Assembly: GCF_900205865.1 (NCBI RefSeq)
Contig: NZ_LT906662.1
Coordinates: 744,001-808,000 of the forward strand
Reading direction: 5' to 3'
Source of the DNA: Thermoanaerobacterium sp. RBIITD
GTDB taxonomy: Bacteria; Bacillota; Thermoanaerobacteria; Thermoanaerobacterales; Thermoanaerobacteraceae
Length of the DNA: 64,000 nt
Part shown: one piece after another, positions 1 through 10,061 of the stretch
How positions within the stretch are numbered: the first letter of the stretch is position 1
Layout of the letters: every line of letters starts with the position of its first letter
Position numbers and translations under genes: made by a program
Notes under the pieces: model-generated
The model's input: the letters and a program-made list of their open reading frames with translations, nothing else
Told to the model about the DNA's origin: nothing
Databases searched by the model: none

Positions 1-646
1 TTATGTCTTCAAGCATCGTGATACCAGGGTTTAATACTTCGATATCCCCTCTAAATTTGTTTATAATTACGCCTTCTATACGCTTTTTTTCGTCATCATT
101 TAAAAGGAGCAAAGTACCTGCTATAGATGCAAATACACCGCCTTTGTCTATATCGCCTACTAAAAGAACAGGTGCATTTACAAGCTCTGCCATACCCATA
201 TTTACAATGTCTCTATCGCGAAGATTTATTTCCGCTGGGCTTCCAGCACCTTCGATTACAATTATGTCACGCCCTTCACTCAGTTTATAAAAATCTTCTT
301 TTATCATACTTAGAAGCTCTGGTTTAAACTTCTGGTATTCCTGTGCAGACATATTTTCATAGACCTTACCCCTTAATATTACTTGACAGTTTTTATCAGA
401 GCTTGGCTTTAATAAAACAGGATTCATCAGGACAGTCGGTTTTAAACCTGCTGCTTCAGCCTGTGCAACCTGTGCCCTTCCCATTTCAAGCCCTTCTTCT
501 GTTATGAAGGAATTAAGAGCCATATTCTGTGATTTAAATGGCGCAACAGTATATCCATCTTGTTTAAAAATTCGGCATAATGCAGTAACCAGAAGGCTCT
601 TTCCTACAGATGATCCAGTTCCTTGTAACATTATTTTTAACGGCAT
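1..646 (-). CDS. cbiP: Cobyric acid synthase, N-terminal part (runs off the window)
   Basis: Glutamine-dependent amidation of cobyrinic acid a,c-diamide to cobyric acid in cobalamin synthesis (CobQ/CbiP family). About 215 N-terminal residues are present; the C-terminal glutamine amidotransferase domain lies outside. The N-terminus reads [19 protein letters not shown], a dethiobiotin-synthetase-like P-loop, followed by the family-typical [11 protein letters not shown] and [15 protein letters not shown]. The start at 646 overlaps the end of cbiA; an in-frame ATG at 652 is an alternative, and the AGGGG ribosome site at 657-661 could serve either. It is the last visible gene of the btuF-btuC-btuD-cbiA-cbiP operon, probably under the riboswitch at 5054-5200. 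Confidence 0.93.
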   Translation of the reverse strand, partial: MPLKIMLQGTGSSVGKSLLVTALCRIFKQDGYTVAPFKSQNMALNSFITEEGLEMGRAQVAQAEAAGLKPTVLMNPVLLKPSSDKNCQVILRGKVYENMSAQEYQKFKPELLSMIKEDFYKLSEGRDIIVIEGAGSPAEINLRDRDIVNMGMAELVNAPVLLVGDIDKGGVFASIAGTLLLLNDDEKKRIEGVIINKFRGDIEVLNPGITMLEDI

Positions 647-2019
647 TTGCATACATCCCCTGTTATGAAATTATTGCAGTTAATTATAAATCTTTTGGCA
701 GCATCAGGATATGTATATAAATTGATATGAACATATGTAGCAAGGCAATTCTTATAAACATATCCACATGGCCAGCTCTCATTTCTTTTTGGTTTATGCA
801 CAATGTACGAAAAATTCCTTACATAGCCTTCCAATTTGGAATAGTGAAATTCATGACCTCTTATCATATCATCTTTTTTAAAAAGCACATTATCACTTAA
901 TACTTCTGCTTCAACATATCCAAAGTGATTTAATCTTTTTGTCATAACCGTATATGCATCATATATTCCAACCATATCGTATGTATTCCCCTCGAGGTCT
1001 TTGATGCTCTTTGTAAGATACATCAAGCCTCCACATTCAGCATATACCGGCATCCCCTTCTCAATCGCATTTTTTATGGAAGAAATCATTTTCTTATTTA
1101 AACTAAGTTTTTCTGTAAACATCTCGGGAAAGCCTCCGCCAATGTATATACCGGATATACCAACCGGAAGATTGCTATCATATAACAAGCTAAAAGGAAC
1201 TAATTCTGCTCCCATCTTTTTTAATATCTCCAAGCTATCCTGGTAATAAAAATTAAATGCTTCATCATGTGCAAAAGCTATCCTTACTTTATCTTTTGCG
1301 TTAACATATAAGTTACCATTATCCACTTCATCATCTAATTCTATATTACAAGAGTCAAGAATTCCTTCTACATCTATATATTTCTCAATGTACGTATAAA
1401 GTCTATCAAATTTTTCATTAAGGCCTTTCATTTCACATGTTGGAACTAATCCAAGGTGTCTTTCGGGTAGACTTAATTCAACATCAGATGGCAAATATCC
1501 AAAAACCTCTATGCCCAGGTCTCTTTTAATACATTCTTTTAAAAGTCTATAATGGTCCTCGCCACCAGCTTTATTGAGTATTACCCCTTTTATGTTGACA
1601 TCTTTATCGTAATTAATATATCCCATTACCATAGCTGAAACGCTTGCAGCCATTTCAGATGCATCGACAACAAGTATTACAGGTACATTTAGAAGCCTTG
1701 CAACATCACCGCTACTACCCTTTTTAGTTGTATCAATGCCGTCATACAACCCCATCACGCCTTCGATAATAGAAACATCACCCATTTTTGTATACTTTGC
1801 AAACAATTCTTTTAAATTTTTTACACCAAGCATATAAAGATCGAGATTGCAGGAGTAATTTCCTGTCGCAAATCTATGATATGATGTATCTATATAGTCA
1901 GGACCAACTTTAAATGGCATTACATTAAACTTTTTTGAAAGGTAACCCATTATACCAAGGCTGATTGTTGTTTTACCGACACCGGAATTAGTACCAGCTA
2001 GCATAAATGCCTTATACAA
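637..2019 (-). CDS. cbiA: Cobyrinic acid a,c-diamide synthase
   Basis: ATP-dependent amidation of the a and c carboxylates of cobyrinic acid with glutamine as nitrogen donor; cytoplasmic. The protein has 460 residues, normal for CbiA. The P-loop [10 protein letters not shown] lies at residues 9-18. [12 protein letters not shown] follows in the synthetase domain. The class I glutamine amidotransferase domain has its nucleophile cysteine in [11 protein letters not shown]. It overlaps btuD by 8 nt upstream and cbiP by about 10 nt downstream, so translation is probably coupled. Confidence 0.96.
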   Translation of the reverse strand: MYKAFMLAGTNSGVGKTTISLGIMGYLSKKFNVMPFKVGPDYIDTSYHRFATGNYSCNLDLYMLGVKNLKELFAKYTKMGDVSIIEGVMGLYDGIDTTKKGSSGDVARLLNVPVILVVDASEMAASVSAMVMGYINYDKDVNIKGVILNKAGGEDHYRLLKECIKRDLGIEVFGYLPSDVELSLPERHLGLVPTCEMKGLNEKFDRLYTYIEKYIDVEGILDSCNIELDDEVDNGNLYVNAKDKVRIAFAHDEAFNFYYQDSLEILKKMGAELVPFSLLYDSNLPVGISGIYIGGGFPEMFTEKLSLNKKMISSIKNAIEKGMPVYAECGGLMYLTKSIKDLEGNTYDMVGIYDAYTVMTKRLNHFGYVEAEVLSDNVLFKKDDMIRGHEFHYSKLEGYVRNFSYIVHKPKRNESWPCGYVYKNCLATYVHINLYTYPDAAKRFIINCNNFITGDVCKCR

Positions 2020-2812
2020 CTTTTAGATTCTCCTCTCTCTTCTTAGTTGGGATAATATACGGCGTTGTTGTAATAGGATTTTCCATTATTTCTACATTTA
2101 CCGAGAAGGTTTTTTCAATATTTTCAACTGTCAATACTTTATTTGGTGCGCCTTCAGATACTATATCGCCATTTGACATCATCAATATTTCATCGCAAAA
2201 CTGCGATGCAAGATTTATATCATGTAAAATTGTTAATATTAAAATACCTTCATATGATAAGTCTTTTAATAATGATAGTATATCTACCTGATATTTTATA
2301 TCCAAATGCGATACAGGCTCGTCAAGAAGCAATATCCTTGGCTTTTGTGCCAATGCCCTTGCAATATATACCCTTTGCCTTTGACCGCCGCTAAGCTCAT
2401 TTATAGACTTGTCCCTAAAATCCCATGTATCTGTCAATTCCATACATTCCCTTACAATTCTAAGGTCATTTCTTCCTTCTCTTTGAAACCTTCTTAAATA
2501 AGGCATTCTGCCCATCATCACTATGTCTTTACAGCTAAAGTCAAAATCGTATGACAGCTCCTGTGGAACATAACCGATGTATCTTGCCCTCTCCTTCGCT
2601 GTCATTTTATTAATATCCTTTCCAGATATATAGATGTTACCTTTATATGGTTTAAAATATCCTGAAATATTTTTTAAAAGTGTCGTCTTTCCACATCCGT
2701 TAGGTCCAATAATCCCTATCATTTTGCAATTATCGATATTAAAATTTACTCCATGCAATACTTCATTTTCACCATATTTAAAGCTAACATCTTCTGCTTT
2801 TATAATCGACAT
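2012..2812 (-). CDS. btuD: Corrinoid ABC transporter ATP-binding protein
   Basis: ATPase energising import of cobalamin or cobinamide through the BtuC-like permease encoded just upstream. The 266 residues include Walker A GPNGCGKTT, the signature LSGGQRQRV and Walker B ILLLDEP followed by the D-loop SHLD. The family is FecE/BtuD. A siderophore or haem substrate would be possible from sequence alone, but the riboswitch and the cbiA/cbiP neighbours argue for corrinoids. It starts 2 nt after the permease gene ends. Confidence 0.92.
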   Translation of the reverse strand: MSIIKAEDVSFKYGENEVLHGVNFNIDNCKMIGIIGPNGCGKTTLLKNISGYFKPYKGNIYISGKDINKMTAKERARYIGYVPQELSYDFDFSCKDIVMMGRMPYLRRFQREGRNDLRIVRECMELTDTWDFRDKSINELSGGQRQRVYIARALAQKPRILLLDEPVSHLDIKYQVDILSLLKDLSYEGILILTILHDINLASQFCDEILMMSNGDIVSEGAPNKVLTVENIEKTFSVNVEIMENPITTTPYIIPTKKREENLKVV

Positions 2813-2814
2813 AA

Positions 2815-3804
2815 TTAAACTACCTCACTCTTTTTATTCTTTATAAGAAGGTAAAGGAAAAATGGTCCACCAAATGCCGCTGTTATTATGCCAACCGGTA
2901 TCTCTGCCGGTGCCAATACTATCCTCGACAATGTATCAGCAAGAACTAAAAAGGCTGCGCCGGTAATCGCACTATATGGAACTAATACTCTATTATCTGA
3001 ACCAACAATAAGCCGGGATATATGTGGTATTATAAGACCTACAAATCCAATAATGCCACCTGCCGATACAGATGAAGCCGTAATTATTGACCCTACTATT
3101 AAGATGACTTTTTTCACTTTTTCTGTATCTATACCAAGGTGCTCAGCTATTTCTTCACCAGTTATAATTGCATTTAAATCCCTTGAATATATATATAAAA
3201 TGGTACTGCCCACTATAATTACAGGTGTGGTGTAAAACACTTCACTCCATGTTATAAGGCTAAAGCCACCCATAGTCCAGAAGACTATCTGTGACATCTG
3301 GTCATGGTGTAGAAGCATCATCAAAGATATTAGTGATGACATAAATGCACTTATGGCAATACCTGCCAGCAGCATTGTTGCCATGGATACCTTTGTGCCT
3401 TTTTTTGATAGCATATATACAGCATAAATAGTTATAAGCGCTGTCAAAAATGCTGCAAATTGAAGTCCAAATAAACCTATGCCAAGTATTATTGCTATTG
3501 TCGCACCGAGTGCTGCACCAGATGATATCCCAAGGACATAAGGATCTGCCATAGGATTTCTCAATAAGCCCTGAAAAAATGTCCCTGTGACAGATAAACC
3601 CATACCAACAATGGCTGTTTCAACAACTCTCGGAAGTCTTAATTGCATCAATATCATTCTGTTAGTAGGGTTTCCACTACCTAAAAGTATATTAATTAAC
3701 TCTTTTAAAGGTATCTTTGCTGCACCTACTGATGCTGAAAGCATCAGTGATGCAAGCAAGATTATAAGTGTTATTATGAAATATACACTGTACTTTATCT
3801 TCAC
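2815..3804 (-). CDS. btuC: Corrinoid ABC transporter permease (FecCD family)
   Basis: Polytopic membrane subunit of the corrinoid importer, 329 residues, the usual size for FecCD/BtuC permeases with about ten transmembrane helices. Family-typical segments are visible: LRLPRVVETAIVGMGLSVTG, the GLLRNPMADPYVLGISSGA region, and GGIIGFVGLIIPHISRLIVG near the C-terminus (the loop that contacts the ATPase). The start is GTG at 3804, directly after the btuF stop. Confidence 0.93.
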   Translation of the reverse strand: MKIKYSVYFIITLIILLASLMLSASVGAAKIPLKELINILLGSGNPTNRMILMQLRLPRVVETAIVGMGLSVTGTFFQGLLRNPMADPYVLGISSGAALGATIAIILGIGLFGLQFAAFLTALITIYAVYMLSKKGTKVSMATMLLAGIAISAFMSSLISLMMLLHHDQMSQIVFWTMGGFSLITWSEVFYTTPVIIVGSTILYIYSRDLNAIITGEEIAEHLGIDTEKVKKVILIVGSIITASSVSAGGIIGFVGLIIPHISRLIVGSDNRVLVPYSAITGAAFLVLADTLSRIVLAPAEIPVGIITAAFGGPFFLYLLIKNKKSEVV

Positions 3805-3805
3805 T

Positions 3806-4753
3806 TTATTTAAAAGCCTCCGGATGTAAATCTTTGGCTATTTCTTCAAGTCCTAAGACTATTCTATTTGATGCTCTGTTTATAATGTCATCATTCGATA
3901 TTATAAATATCTTTCCATCTTTAGCAGCTTTTGTATCCTTGTAACCTTGCATATCCTTTATGTTATTTGAGTTGCTGGCATGTGGTGATGTTATTATAGT
4001 ATCCGGATTCTTTTGCAGCAATTGTTCCATACTGTACTGTGCCCATCCATTTACATCATCTGCGACATTTTTTCCACCTGCTAAGTTAATAAGTTCATCA
4101 ATAAAAGTACCTTTGCCAGCCGTAAAATTTCCATTTGTATCAACAACAAAGAATGTATTTACTTTTGGTAAATCTTTTACTTTATCGGATATTTCCTTTA
4201 TTTTGTCTTTCATGGTTTGAATGACTTCATCGCCTTTTTTCTCATTTCCAGTAATCTGTCCAATTATCTTTATTGAATCGTAAATCTGATTGATATCCTT
4301 TGCTTCAAGAACTAGTACTGGTATACCTGTCTTCTGAAGTGCATCCATCTGGTCTTTGCCTGAAAGTGTTGATGCAAAAATGATGTCAGGCTTCTGTGCC
4401 GCAATAGCTTCCATATTTGGTCCTTTAAATCCACCAACTTTTGCTACGCTTTTAACTTCTTCCGGATAATCATCATAATCTGTAACACCTACGACTTTCT
4501 TACCTGCGCCAAGTGCGTAAATTAGCTCTGTTGTTGACGGCGATAGCGATACAATCCTTTTAGGTGCTTTATCTATTGTAACTTCTCTTCCCATAAAATC
4601 TGTCACTTTTAATGGAAATGTAGTCTTCACTTCTGTTTTATTAGCTTCGGTATTTGATGCAAACTTCGATGCTGTTTTCTGTGAACATGCAGCAAGTGAT
4701 ATTACAAGTAATGATATGATTGTGAATATTAAAATATTTTTAAACTTCTTCAT
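3806..4753 (-). CDS. btuF: Corrinoid ABC transporter substrate-binding lipoprotein
   Basis: Extracytoplasmic binding protein delivering cobalamin or precursors to BtuCD. The 315 residues begin with a lipoprotein signal peptide; the lipobox ends LAAC at about residue 23. PKRIVSLSPSTTELIYALG and VGVTDYDDYPEEVK are typical of the BtuF/FepB TroA-like fold. A strong GGAGAGG ribosome site lies 5 nt upstream. It is the first gene of the operon, about 300 nt downstream of the cobalamin riboswitch. Confidence 0.93.
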   Translation of the reverse strand: MKKFKNILIFTIISLLVISLAACSQKTASKFASNTEANKTEVKTTFPLKVTDFMGREVTIDKAPKRIVSLSPSTTELIYALGAGKKVVGVTDYDDYPEEVKSVAKVGGFKGPNMEAIAAQKPDIIFASTLSGKDQMDALQKTGIPVLVLEAKDINQIYDSIKIIGQITGNEKKGDEVIQTMKDKIKEISDKVKDLPKVNTFFVVDTNGNFTAGKGTFIDELINLAGGKNVADDVNGWAQYSMEQLLQKNPDTIITSPHASNSNNIKDMQGYKDTKAAKDGKIFIISNDDIINRASNRIVLGLEEIAKDLHPEAFK

Positions 4754-4976
4754 TAAAATCCTCTCCTTTAGCTTAAAAATCTTTGAAATTTATCTTTGCT
4801 CATATTTACAATATAATGGTAAGCATATAACGAACTACTTTAACATTTTAAAGATTTAGATATAGGACAAGAAAGTCAATTCGAAAAAGCCTAAGCATAT
4901 AGTGAAATATGTGAGGGCTTTTGAGCCGATGACTGACGCAGTAATGCGAAGTATAAGTCTTTAAAACATAAAATTA

Positions 4977-5001
4977 AGGCTTACCCTCGAGGTAAGCCCA
5001 A
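4977..5001 (-). terminator. Hairpin downstream of the cobalamin riboswitch, probable attenuator
   Basis: Read on the minus strand, GGGCTTACC-TCGA-GGTAAGCC forms a strong stem-loop followed by TTAATTTTATGTTTT. It lies between the riboswitch aptamer and btuF, where a ligand-dependent terminator is expected. The T-tract is interrupted, so an anti-Shine-Dalgarno role or a simple processing hairpin is possible. The remaining leader (about 4760-4960) shows no gene. It contains a GC-richer segment (about 4880-4950) that I cannot explain. Confidence 0.6.
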
Positions 5002-5053
5002 TAACCACATAATTCATATGTACCATTCCTCCCCTCCGAAGGTGTAAACTAAT

Positions 5054-5200
5054 CTTAAGGCAGGTCTCCTGGCTTGCGATTCATCTTTAACCCAACCTTC
5101 CCGGTATACCAGTGGTACTTTGGATCTCATCATCGCTTACAGTAGCGGGGGCTGCAGCGGTTTCACACCGCTTTCCCTATTATCCTTTCGGACCTTAAGA
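5054..5200 (-). promoter_or_regulatory. Cobalamin (adenosylcobalamin) riboswitch
   Basis: The minus strand carries the aptamer hallmarks in order: AAGCGGTGTGAAACCGCTG, GCAGCCCCCGCTACTGTAAG, a GGGAAGGTTGGG element and the terminal GCCAGGAGACCTGCC. It controls the btuF-btuC-btuD-cbiA-cbiP operon. By family precedent, adenosylcobalamin binding turns expression off. Confidence 0.96.
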
Positions 5201-5289
5201 CTTAATTCAATTTTAACTATATTATAGGACGAAAATAAAAATGCGTCAATGTAAATATTTTATCTTTCTTTGTATTTTTTTATCTTAAT

Positions 5290-6903
5290 TTACTTTGCAA
5301 TTTCAAGAACCTTTTTTACAACTGTATCATACTTAAGCATATCATTTAAGTCATTTTTCTTATAATCATCAATGCTTAATTTAAAATAATCATTATAAGA
5401 TTGTTCTACATATACATCAGGTGAAGTATGTTTCTCTTCATTTATAGTTCCATCAGGATTTATACCCATATCTGCACTAAACCTGAAAACAAGACCGCTG
5501 TTTGGAAGTGCACATAAAACCGGATCTGTTCCTATGCCATCACCGCCTGTAGTTGTTCCGACAAGTGTCGCCCATTTTGTCGCTTTTGCAAATGCAGCAA
5601 AACTCTCTGCCGATGAATATACATATCCATCTGTAAGAATGTATATCTTACCTTTAAAGCCAACTGGGTCCTTAGACGATACAGTTCTTGCATCATAAGA
5701 AAATTTACCAAAATCACCTCTTAGCTCATATGGAAAATTGAGATTGTCCGGTAATTCCTTAGTCGATTTTAAACTATTAAAACCTGGTCCAAATTTCGCT
5801 TTAAAAAATGGTTTTATATAATCTCCGTTTCTTATAACTAAATAATTACTGGCACTCAAAGCTTTATCTGTAAGATATGGGACTATATTTTTCATCCAAT
5901 AGTAATCACTTCCACCACCATTTCCTCTTATATCAATAATCAAATATGGATAATCTTTTATGCTTTTTAAAAATTTATATATACCATCATGGTCTTTATC
6001 AACAGACAAACCATCTAAACTTCTTACTTTCAAATATGCGATTCTATTTTCTTTCAATATTAAGCTCTGATAATTGGGAAGTTTATTATTATCTGACTTA
6101 GGTGGTGTATATTCTATGCTTTTTATTTCCTTTTCTATAGATTTTCCTTCAGGTGTCAACAGTATCAGCTTAATATTCTCTATATTTTTAGTATATATCA
6201 ATAATTGGTCTTTCTTTAATATATTTCGCTTAAAATCATATTGTAAAAATGCTTTATCTCTTAGAGAATTTATGTACTCATCTATAGTTAAATCTCCAAC
6301 CTTTTTTAATATACTTCCTCTTTCAATGCCATATTTTTTTGGATCATCTTTATTTATATCGCATATTGCTGCATAATTTCCTTCGAAATATTTAAAGACA
6401 ACTGGAATAACATATTGTTTTTCATTTATTATCTTGCCCCAATATTTATACCTATTTACCACATTTTTGTTATTTAATACTTGATTCCATGGTCCATTAA
6501 CTAATGGTATACTGCCATATAATTTAACAAACATTTTATAATAATCCGGACTTAAAATACCTGTATGTCCATTTTGCAATAGTGCAAGAATTCTATTCAT
6601 TGTATTATAGAACTCTATATCGTTTTTTGTTTTCTTTACCCATCCTTCAAATTCACTTTTGTGTGCGAGCCAATCATATCCAAGTGTCCTCTTTTTAACT
6701 TCAAAATACGGGAAATTGTCTTTCATAATGTTATACATATATTCAAAGTCTTCAAGTTTCTGCTCTACGGTCAATGGTTTTTCATTGCCAATATTTTTGG
6801 TTGTTACATGAACAGGACTATTAAAAATTGCATAGTATACCCCTGTCAATGCGATTCCAAGCACTATAACAACTATTAGTGCAATCTTCAATACCTTCTT
6901 CAT
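5290..6903 (-). CDS. S41-family peptidase (tail-specific protease-like), membrane anchored
   Basis: A 537-residue protein with an N-terminal signal anchor (residues 5-25) and an extracytoplasmic S41 protease core. YLIIDIRGNGGGSDYYW (about 325-341) is the S41 oxyanion region. VYSSAESFAAFAKAT carries the probable nucleophile serine, and VGTTTGGDG follows. There is no clear PDZ domain. The start is supported by GGAGG about 10 nt upstream. It is monocistronic and unrelated to the B12 operon. Substrate unknown. Confidence 0.88.
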   Translation of the reverse strand: MKKVLKIALIVVIVLGIALTGVYYAIFNSPVHVTTKNIGNEKPLTVEQKLEDFEYMYNIMKDNFPYFEVKKRTLGYDWLAHKSEFEGWVKKTKNDIEFYNTMNRILALLQNGHTGILSPDYYKMFVKLYGSIPLVNGPWNQVLNNKNVVNRYKYWGKIINEKQYVIPVVFKYFEGNYAAICDINKDDPKKYGIERGSILKKVGDLTIDEYINSLRDKAFLQYDFKRNILKKDQLLIYTKNIENIKLILLTPEGKSIEKEIKSIEYTPPKSDNNKLPNYQSLILKENRIAYLKVRSLDGLSVDKDHDGIYKFLKSIKDYPYLIIDIRGNGGGSDYYWMKNIVPYLTDKALSASNYLVIRNGDYIKPFFKAKFGPGFNSLKSTKELPDNLNFPYELRGDFGKFSYDARTVSSKDPVGFKGKIYILTDGYVYSSAESFAAFAKATKWATLVGTTTGGDGIGTDPVLCALPNSGLVFRFSADMGINPDGTINEEKHTSPDVYVEQSYNDYFKLSIDDYKKNDLNDMLKYDTVVKKVLEIAK

Positions 6904-7129
6904 CTACTTATTACCTCCACTATTATTTGTAAACTTGAATTCGGCAGGTAAAACATCGAAATAGCTAAAAAAAGCCTTTTGATAACAAAATAAAGTGAAA
7001 AATTTTTTGCAAAAATATATGGAGATTCCCTTTTTTCTAATAAAATTAAAGTGTTAAACAAAAAAATCTGCAGAAAAATAGTTTCCATAATCCGAGTTTA
7101 ACACTTAATGCTTAAAAAAAAAAGGAGTT

Positions 7130-7459
7130 TTTAAATATATTTTACCGGCAGCTTTCGACAACCTTGCAGTATCAAATAATGTAACTTTTACCTACATACA
7201 AGCATTTAAGATGAAAATAGTTTTGATAAAATCATTTATTTGTACTGATACTGAATTAGATACTGAGACTATTCTAAATTACTATAGTCAAAGATGGCCT
7301 ATAGAAATATTCTTTAGGCAAACAAAGAATAATCTTGGACTGAATACGTATCGAGTACGCTCAACAAAATCAATAGATAGATTGTTATGCCTTATATCAA
7401 TGACATACCTGTATTTTAAGCTTCAAGCGACAAATATTATAAATTTGGGCAAGGAATAA
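7130..7459 (+). pseudogene. IS4-type transposase, C-terminal remnant
   Basis: An open stretch translates through NVTFTYIQAFKMK into YSQRWPIEIFFRQTK. This matches the Y-x2-R-x3-E-x6-K signature that carries the third catalytic acid of IS4-family DDE transposases. The N-terminal two thirds and both catalytic aspartates are missing. It lies immediately upstream of a broken regulator, so it probably marks the insertion that damaged that gene. Confidence 0.8.
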
Positions 7460-7499
7460 TAATAGCTCGTAAAGAAGTACAAAAGCAGCGTATTCAATA

Positions 7500-8145
7500 G
7501 ATATATGAACAAGCTAATGCTCTAAATATAAAGTGCTTCTTAAAGAAGGATATTTTCTTTATTTTCTGTAACATAAACGGCTACATAATGAAACTTATAC
7601 ACAACAACCATTTGATTGATTATTTTATCGAATTGAACTTAAAGAAGGTAATAGCTTAAGGATTGAAAAATGTGGTACTAATGCTGGCCATGAAATACAA
7701 TACTTTAACTGAAATATGCGGTAAAGATCATAGCTATGACTTATTCAATAATTGGTATTGTACAGCAATGCCGATAAGAGACAATTACAATGGCAAAACA
7801 ATGGGATATCTTGATATTTCACGGATTGGTATACCTAACATCAGTGAACAAAGTACTATCCTGAAAAATATAGTGGTTTATCTTGAAGAATGTATATCTC
7901 AAAAAAGTGAGATATCATCTGAAATTGGAACAAAAATTGATGATACTGATATATTAATATTATCATCGTTAGCACGTAATTATTTAAGAAAGATAGTCAT
8001 CAAGGATATTGATATATCAGAAAGAACATTAAGAAGGCATATTAATAAATTATACAATTTAATGAGCGTAAGTAACGATGTTGGATTAGTCATGACTGCT
8101 TTTAATGCCGGTATTATAGATTCACATGGCGAGATATTGCTGTAA
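7500..8145 (+). pseudogene. GAF-HTH regulator, broken copy (module 1)
   Basis: Homologue of the intact regulators at 25643-26446 and 30166-30966, on the opposite strand. The first 60 or so residues are missing. The region reads in pieces: KCFLKKDIFFIFCNINGY, then YFIELNLKEGNSLRIEKCGTNA, then a frame change near 7680. An uninterrupted C-terminal part (7663-8145) follows with FNNWYCTAMPI (the AcoR-type GAF signature) and a complete HTH, ISERTLRRHINKLY. Only the C-terminal part could still be translated. Confidence 0.82.
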
Positions 8146-8161
8146 TTATTAAATTTATCAG

Positions 8162-8178
8162 TGACCGAAAAGCGGTCA
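8162..8178 (+). promoter_or_regulatory. Module palindrome 1
   Basis: TGACCGAAAAGCGGTCA, 16 nt after the regulator stop codon and upstream of the secreted-protein gene. A second half-site pair (TGACCGTTTTTCG) begins at about 8194. No T-tract follows, so it is better read as an operator than as a terminator. The same palindrome recurs at six other places in the window. Confidence 0.7.
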
Positions 8179-8345
8179 TAAAATCGAAAAAAATGACCGT
8201 TTTTCGTACCTTCTCAAATGTTAAATCGTGGTTTATAATATAGTCAAACAGATAAATGGACTATTTTATGTTTAATAAAAAGTAGTCATTAATGCAATTT
8301 AGACGTCGAAATAGTATTATTGCTGTAAAAATGAGATGTTTTAAA

Positions 8346-8658
8346 ATGTTAAAGAAATTTATTTTTAGTTGTGGCACTTCTTTCAGTTTCTAGATTCAGT
8401 TATGTCTTTGCTGCAGATACTTCAGACAATAATACTAAAATAATTGTTAATATTTCTGATCCAGAAACAGGATATGTTTGGAAATGGAAAATTCCAGAAT
8501 CAGAAGTTAAATTAACTACATCAAAGATCAATAATTCAAAAATATCAGCTTTTAGGTCTGATGCACCTCCATATTCAATATTGGACTGTAGAGTTTACGT
8601 TTATGGCATGAAAGCATACAGATATGTAAGTGTCAAATTTGACCTTACTAATCCTTAG
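8346..8658 (+). pseudogene. Secreted module protein 1, frameshifted in the signal peptide
   Basis: The ATG at 8346 opens MLKKFIF, but the frame hits a stop after 15 codons. The rest of the signal peptide (VALLSVSRFSYVFAADTS) continues in another frame from about 8371 to 8658. The mature part is about 80 residues with no recognised domain (ISDPETGYVWKWKIPES near its start). The shift lies in a T-rich run, ATTTATTTTTAG. Position relative to regulator and palindrome is as in the intact modules. Confidence 0.65.
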
Positions 8659-9124
8659 AAATCTAGAGCGTAGCGCCAAAGCTTCAGACAAAAACCCTAT
8701 AACCATACAAAAGAAAAAGAGTCACCATTTGAAGATTCAACTAAAACAAATGGCCGCAGTGTAATAAAGGAATAAACTTAGGTATAAATGTTTTAATGAA
8801 TAAAAAATCAGTAAAGAAAGTAATATTAAGACAATGATGATGCAAAAAACAATTGTATGGAAATTTGTCACATACAAAATATTATGCGAATTAAGTTGGA
8901 GAAAAAATTTGCCGACAATTACTTGACAAAAATAATTCCATCAGCTATGCAGAAAATATAAATTATTAGATATAAACAAATATTTAAATGCAGTCATATA
9001 CTTGGTTTATTATGGTTATATAATAAATAATTTACTCCTCAAAGCTGCAATTTATTTCATGAACATTGCCTGCAATAATAATATATAGTATAATTTATAA
9101 ACAACTAAAAGGGGGCTTTAAAAT
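8659..9124. other. Non-coding gap
   Basis: No ORF, RNA or repeat that I recognise. The stretch is AT-rich with scattered stops in all frames and is probably decayed module DNA. Confidence 0.4.
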
Positions 9125-9514
9125 ATGAAAAAAAATATGTTATCATATGAAGGAGTTTTTGCTCTAATAGCTTTGCTGAGTTTAGTATACATGAGATATT
9201 ATGAAAAAACATTATATTATAAACCTATAAATCGATTTTTTGATATAATGTATGAATATATTTCAGTTCCTTTTTTTTATTATTTTATGGCGGCTTTTAT
9301 TACTATATTTGTTATTTATCTACTTAAAATTAACTTACCTAAAAGAATAATAAAAATACTTAATTATCCTGTCATATTTGCTTTAATACTATATGTTATA
9401 TTTGTATTTTTGAATATAATAGGAATCTTGTCCATTCATTTCATTTTTCTAAAGCCTATATATTCAATTTTATTTGCTGCCTTAGGAGCTTTATTTGCTT
9501 TCACTAAGGGGTAG
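9125..9514 (+). CDS. Small polytopic membrane protein
   Basis: 129 residues with four hydrophobic segments (about 11-25, 45-67, 78-101, 106-127) and basic short loops. A strong AAGGGGGC ribosome site lies 8 nt upstream and a terminator hairpin follows at 9591. No family recognised. Its place behind a secreted-protein gene would fit an immunity protein, but that is inference only. Confidence 0.7.
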   Translation: MKKNMLSYEGVFALIALLSLVYMRYYEKTLYYKPINRFFDIMYEYISVPFFYYFMAAFITIFVIYLLKINLPKRIIKILNYPVIFALILYVIFVFLNIIGILSIHFIFLKPIYSILFAALGALFAFTKG

Positions 9515-9590
9515 CATCAGCATTTCCGATAAAACCCACTCTAATCCATTTTATAGACTATAAATCTGATTTATTAAGAACTTAGATATT

Positions 9591-9634
9591 AAAAAACTTC
9601 GTAAGATGTTATTACATATCTTAGGAAGTTTTTT
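9591..9634. terminator. Bidirectional rho-independent terminator
   Basis: AAAAAACTTC-TAAGAT pairs with ATCTTA-GAAGTTTTTT around a short loop, with A and T runs on both sides. It can end the plus-strand membrane-protein gene and the minus-strand small ORF at 9656-9721. Confidence 0.8.
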
Positions 9635-9655
9635 AATATTCTTAAAGTGTATATG

Positions 9656-9721
9656 CTAATATAAAACTTTTAGTGTAACATAAACACTAAATAATTGAAA
9701 TATTGTTGGATTAATAATCAT
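9656..9721 (-). pseudogene. 21-residue remnant of a small membrane peptide gene
   Basis: Reads MIINPTIFQLFSVYVTLKVL and one more residue before the stop. The first 13 residues are nearly the same as the 43-aa peptide at 24349-24480 (MIINPILFQLFSVLH), and the GAAAGGATTGAAT leader is shared. The helix-forming C-terminal half is lost, so this is a truncated paralogue. Confidence 0.5.
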
Positions 9722-9939
9722 GTTAACATTCAATCCTTTCCATTAATATATAACATACAAATTTCTCACTGAGAATTACTTGAAATTGTATCAATGAACA
9801 TGCAATAAAACATTTTCCAATATTACTACACCACTTAATTCTCTTGTTAAATAAGCAGATATCCAATATACATAAATAATAAGATGATTACGTCTTTATG
9901 TAACTTACGCTTGTAAAATAATTCATAGATATAATAGAA

Positions 9940-10023
9940 TTAATGAGCATAATAATACCATCTAAGCCAATTATGGTAAAGTTTATCCAATAATTTTGAA
10001 CATTTTTTTATTAAGCCAATCAT
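9940..10023 (-). CDS. Possible 27-aa cationic peptide downstream of a module promoter
   Basis: ATG at 10023 with an AAAAGGAG ribosome site 9 nt upstream. The peptide begins MIGLIKKCSKLLDKLYHNW and continues RWYYYAH. It occupies the position of the secreted-protein gene behind the module promoter at 10062-10238 but has no signal peptide. It could be a short amphipathic peptide or a chance ORF in decayed DNA. Confidence 0.4.
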   Translation of the reverse strand: MIGLIKKCSKLLDKLYHNWLRWYYYAH

Positions 10024-10061
10024 TTTTTGTAACTCCTTTTCTGTGGTTTATATGATATTCC

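Noticed and set aside
6900-7088. 62-codon ORF upstream of the S41 peptidase
   Set aside because: No ribosome site, no coding character; it overlaps the leader of the peptidase gene.
8162-8178. The module palindromes as rho-independent terminators of the regulator genes
   Set aside because: The stem is only 6 bp with an A or T loop and no T-run follows in either direction in any copy.
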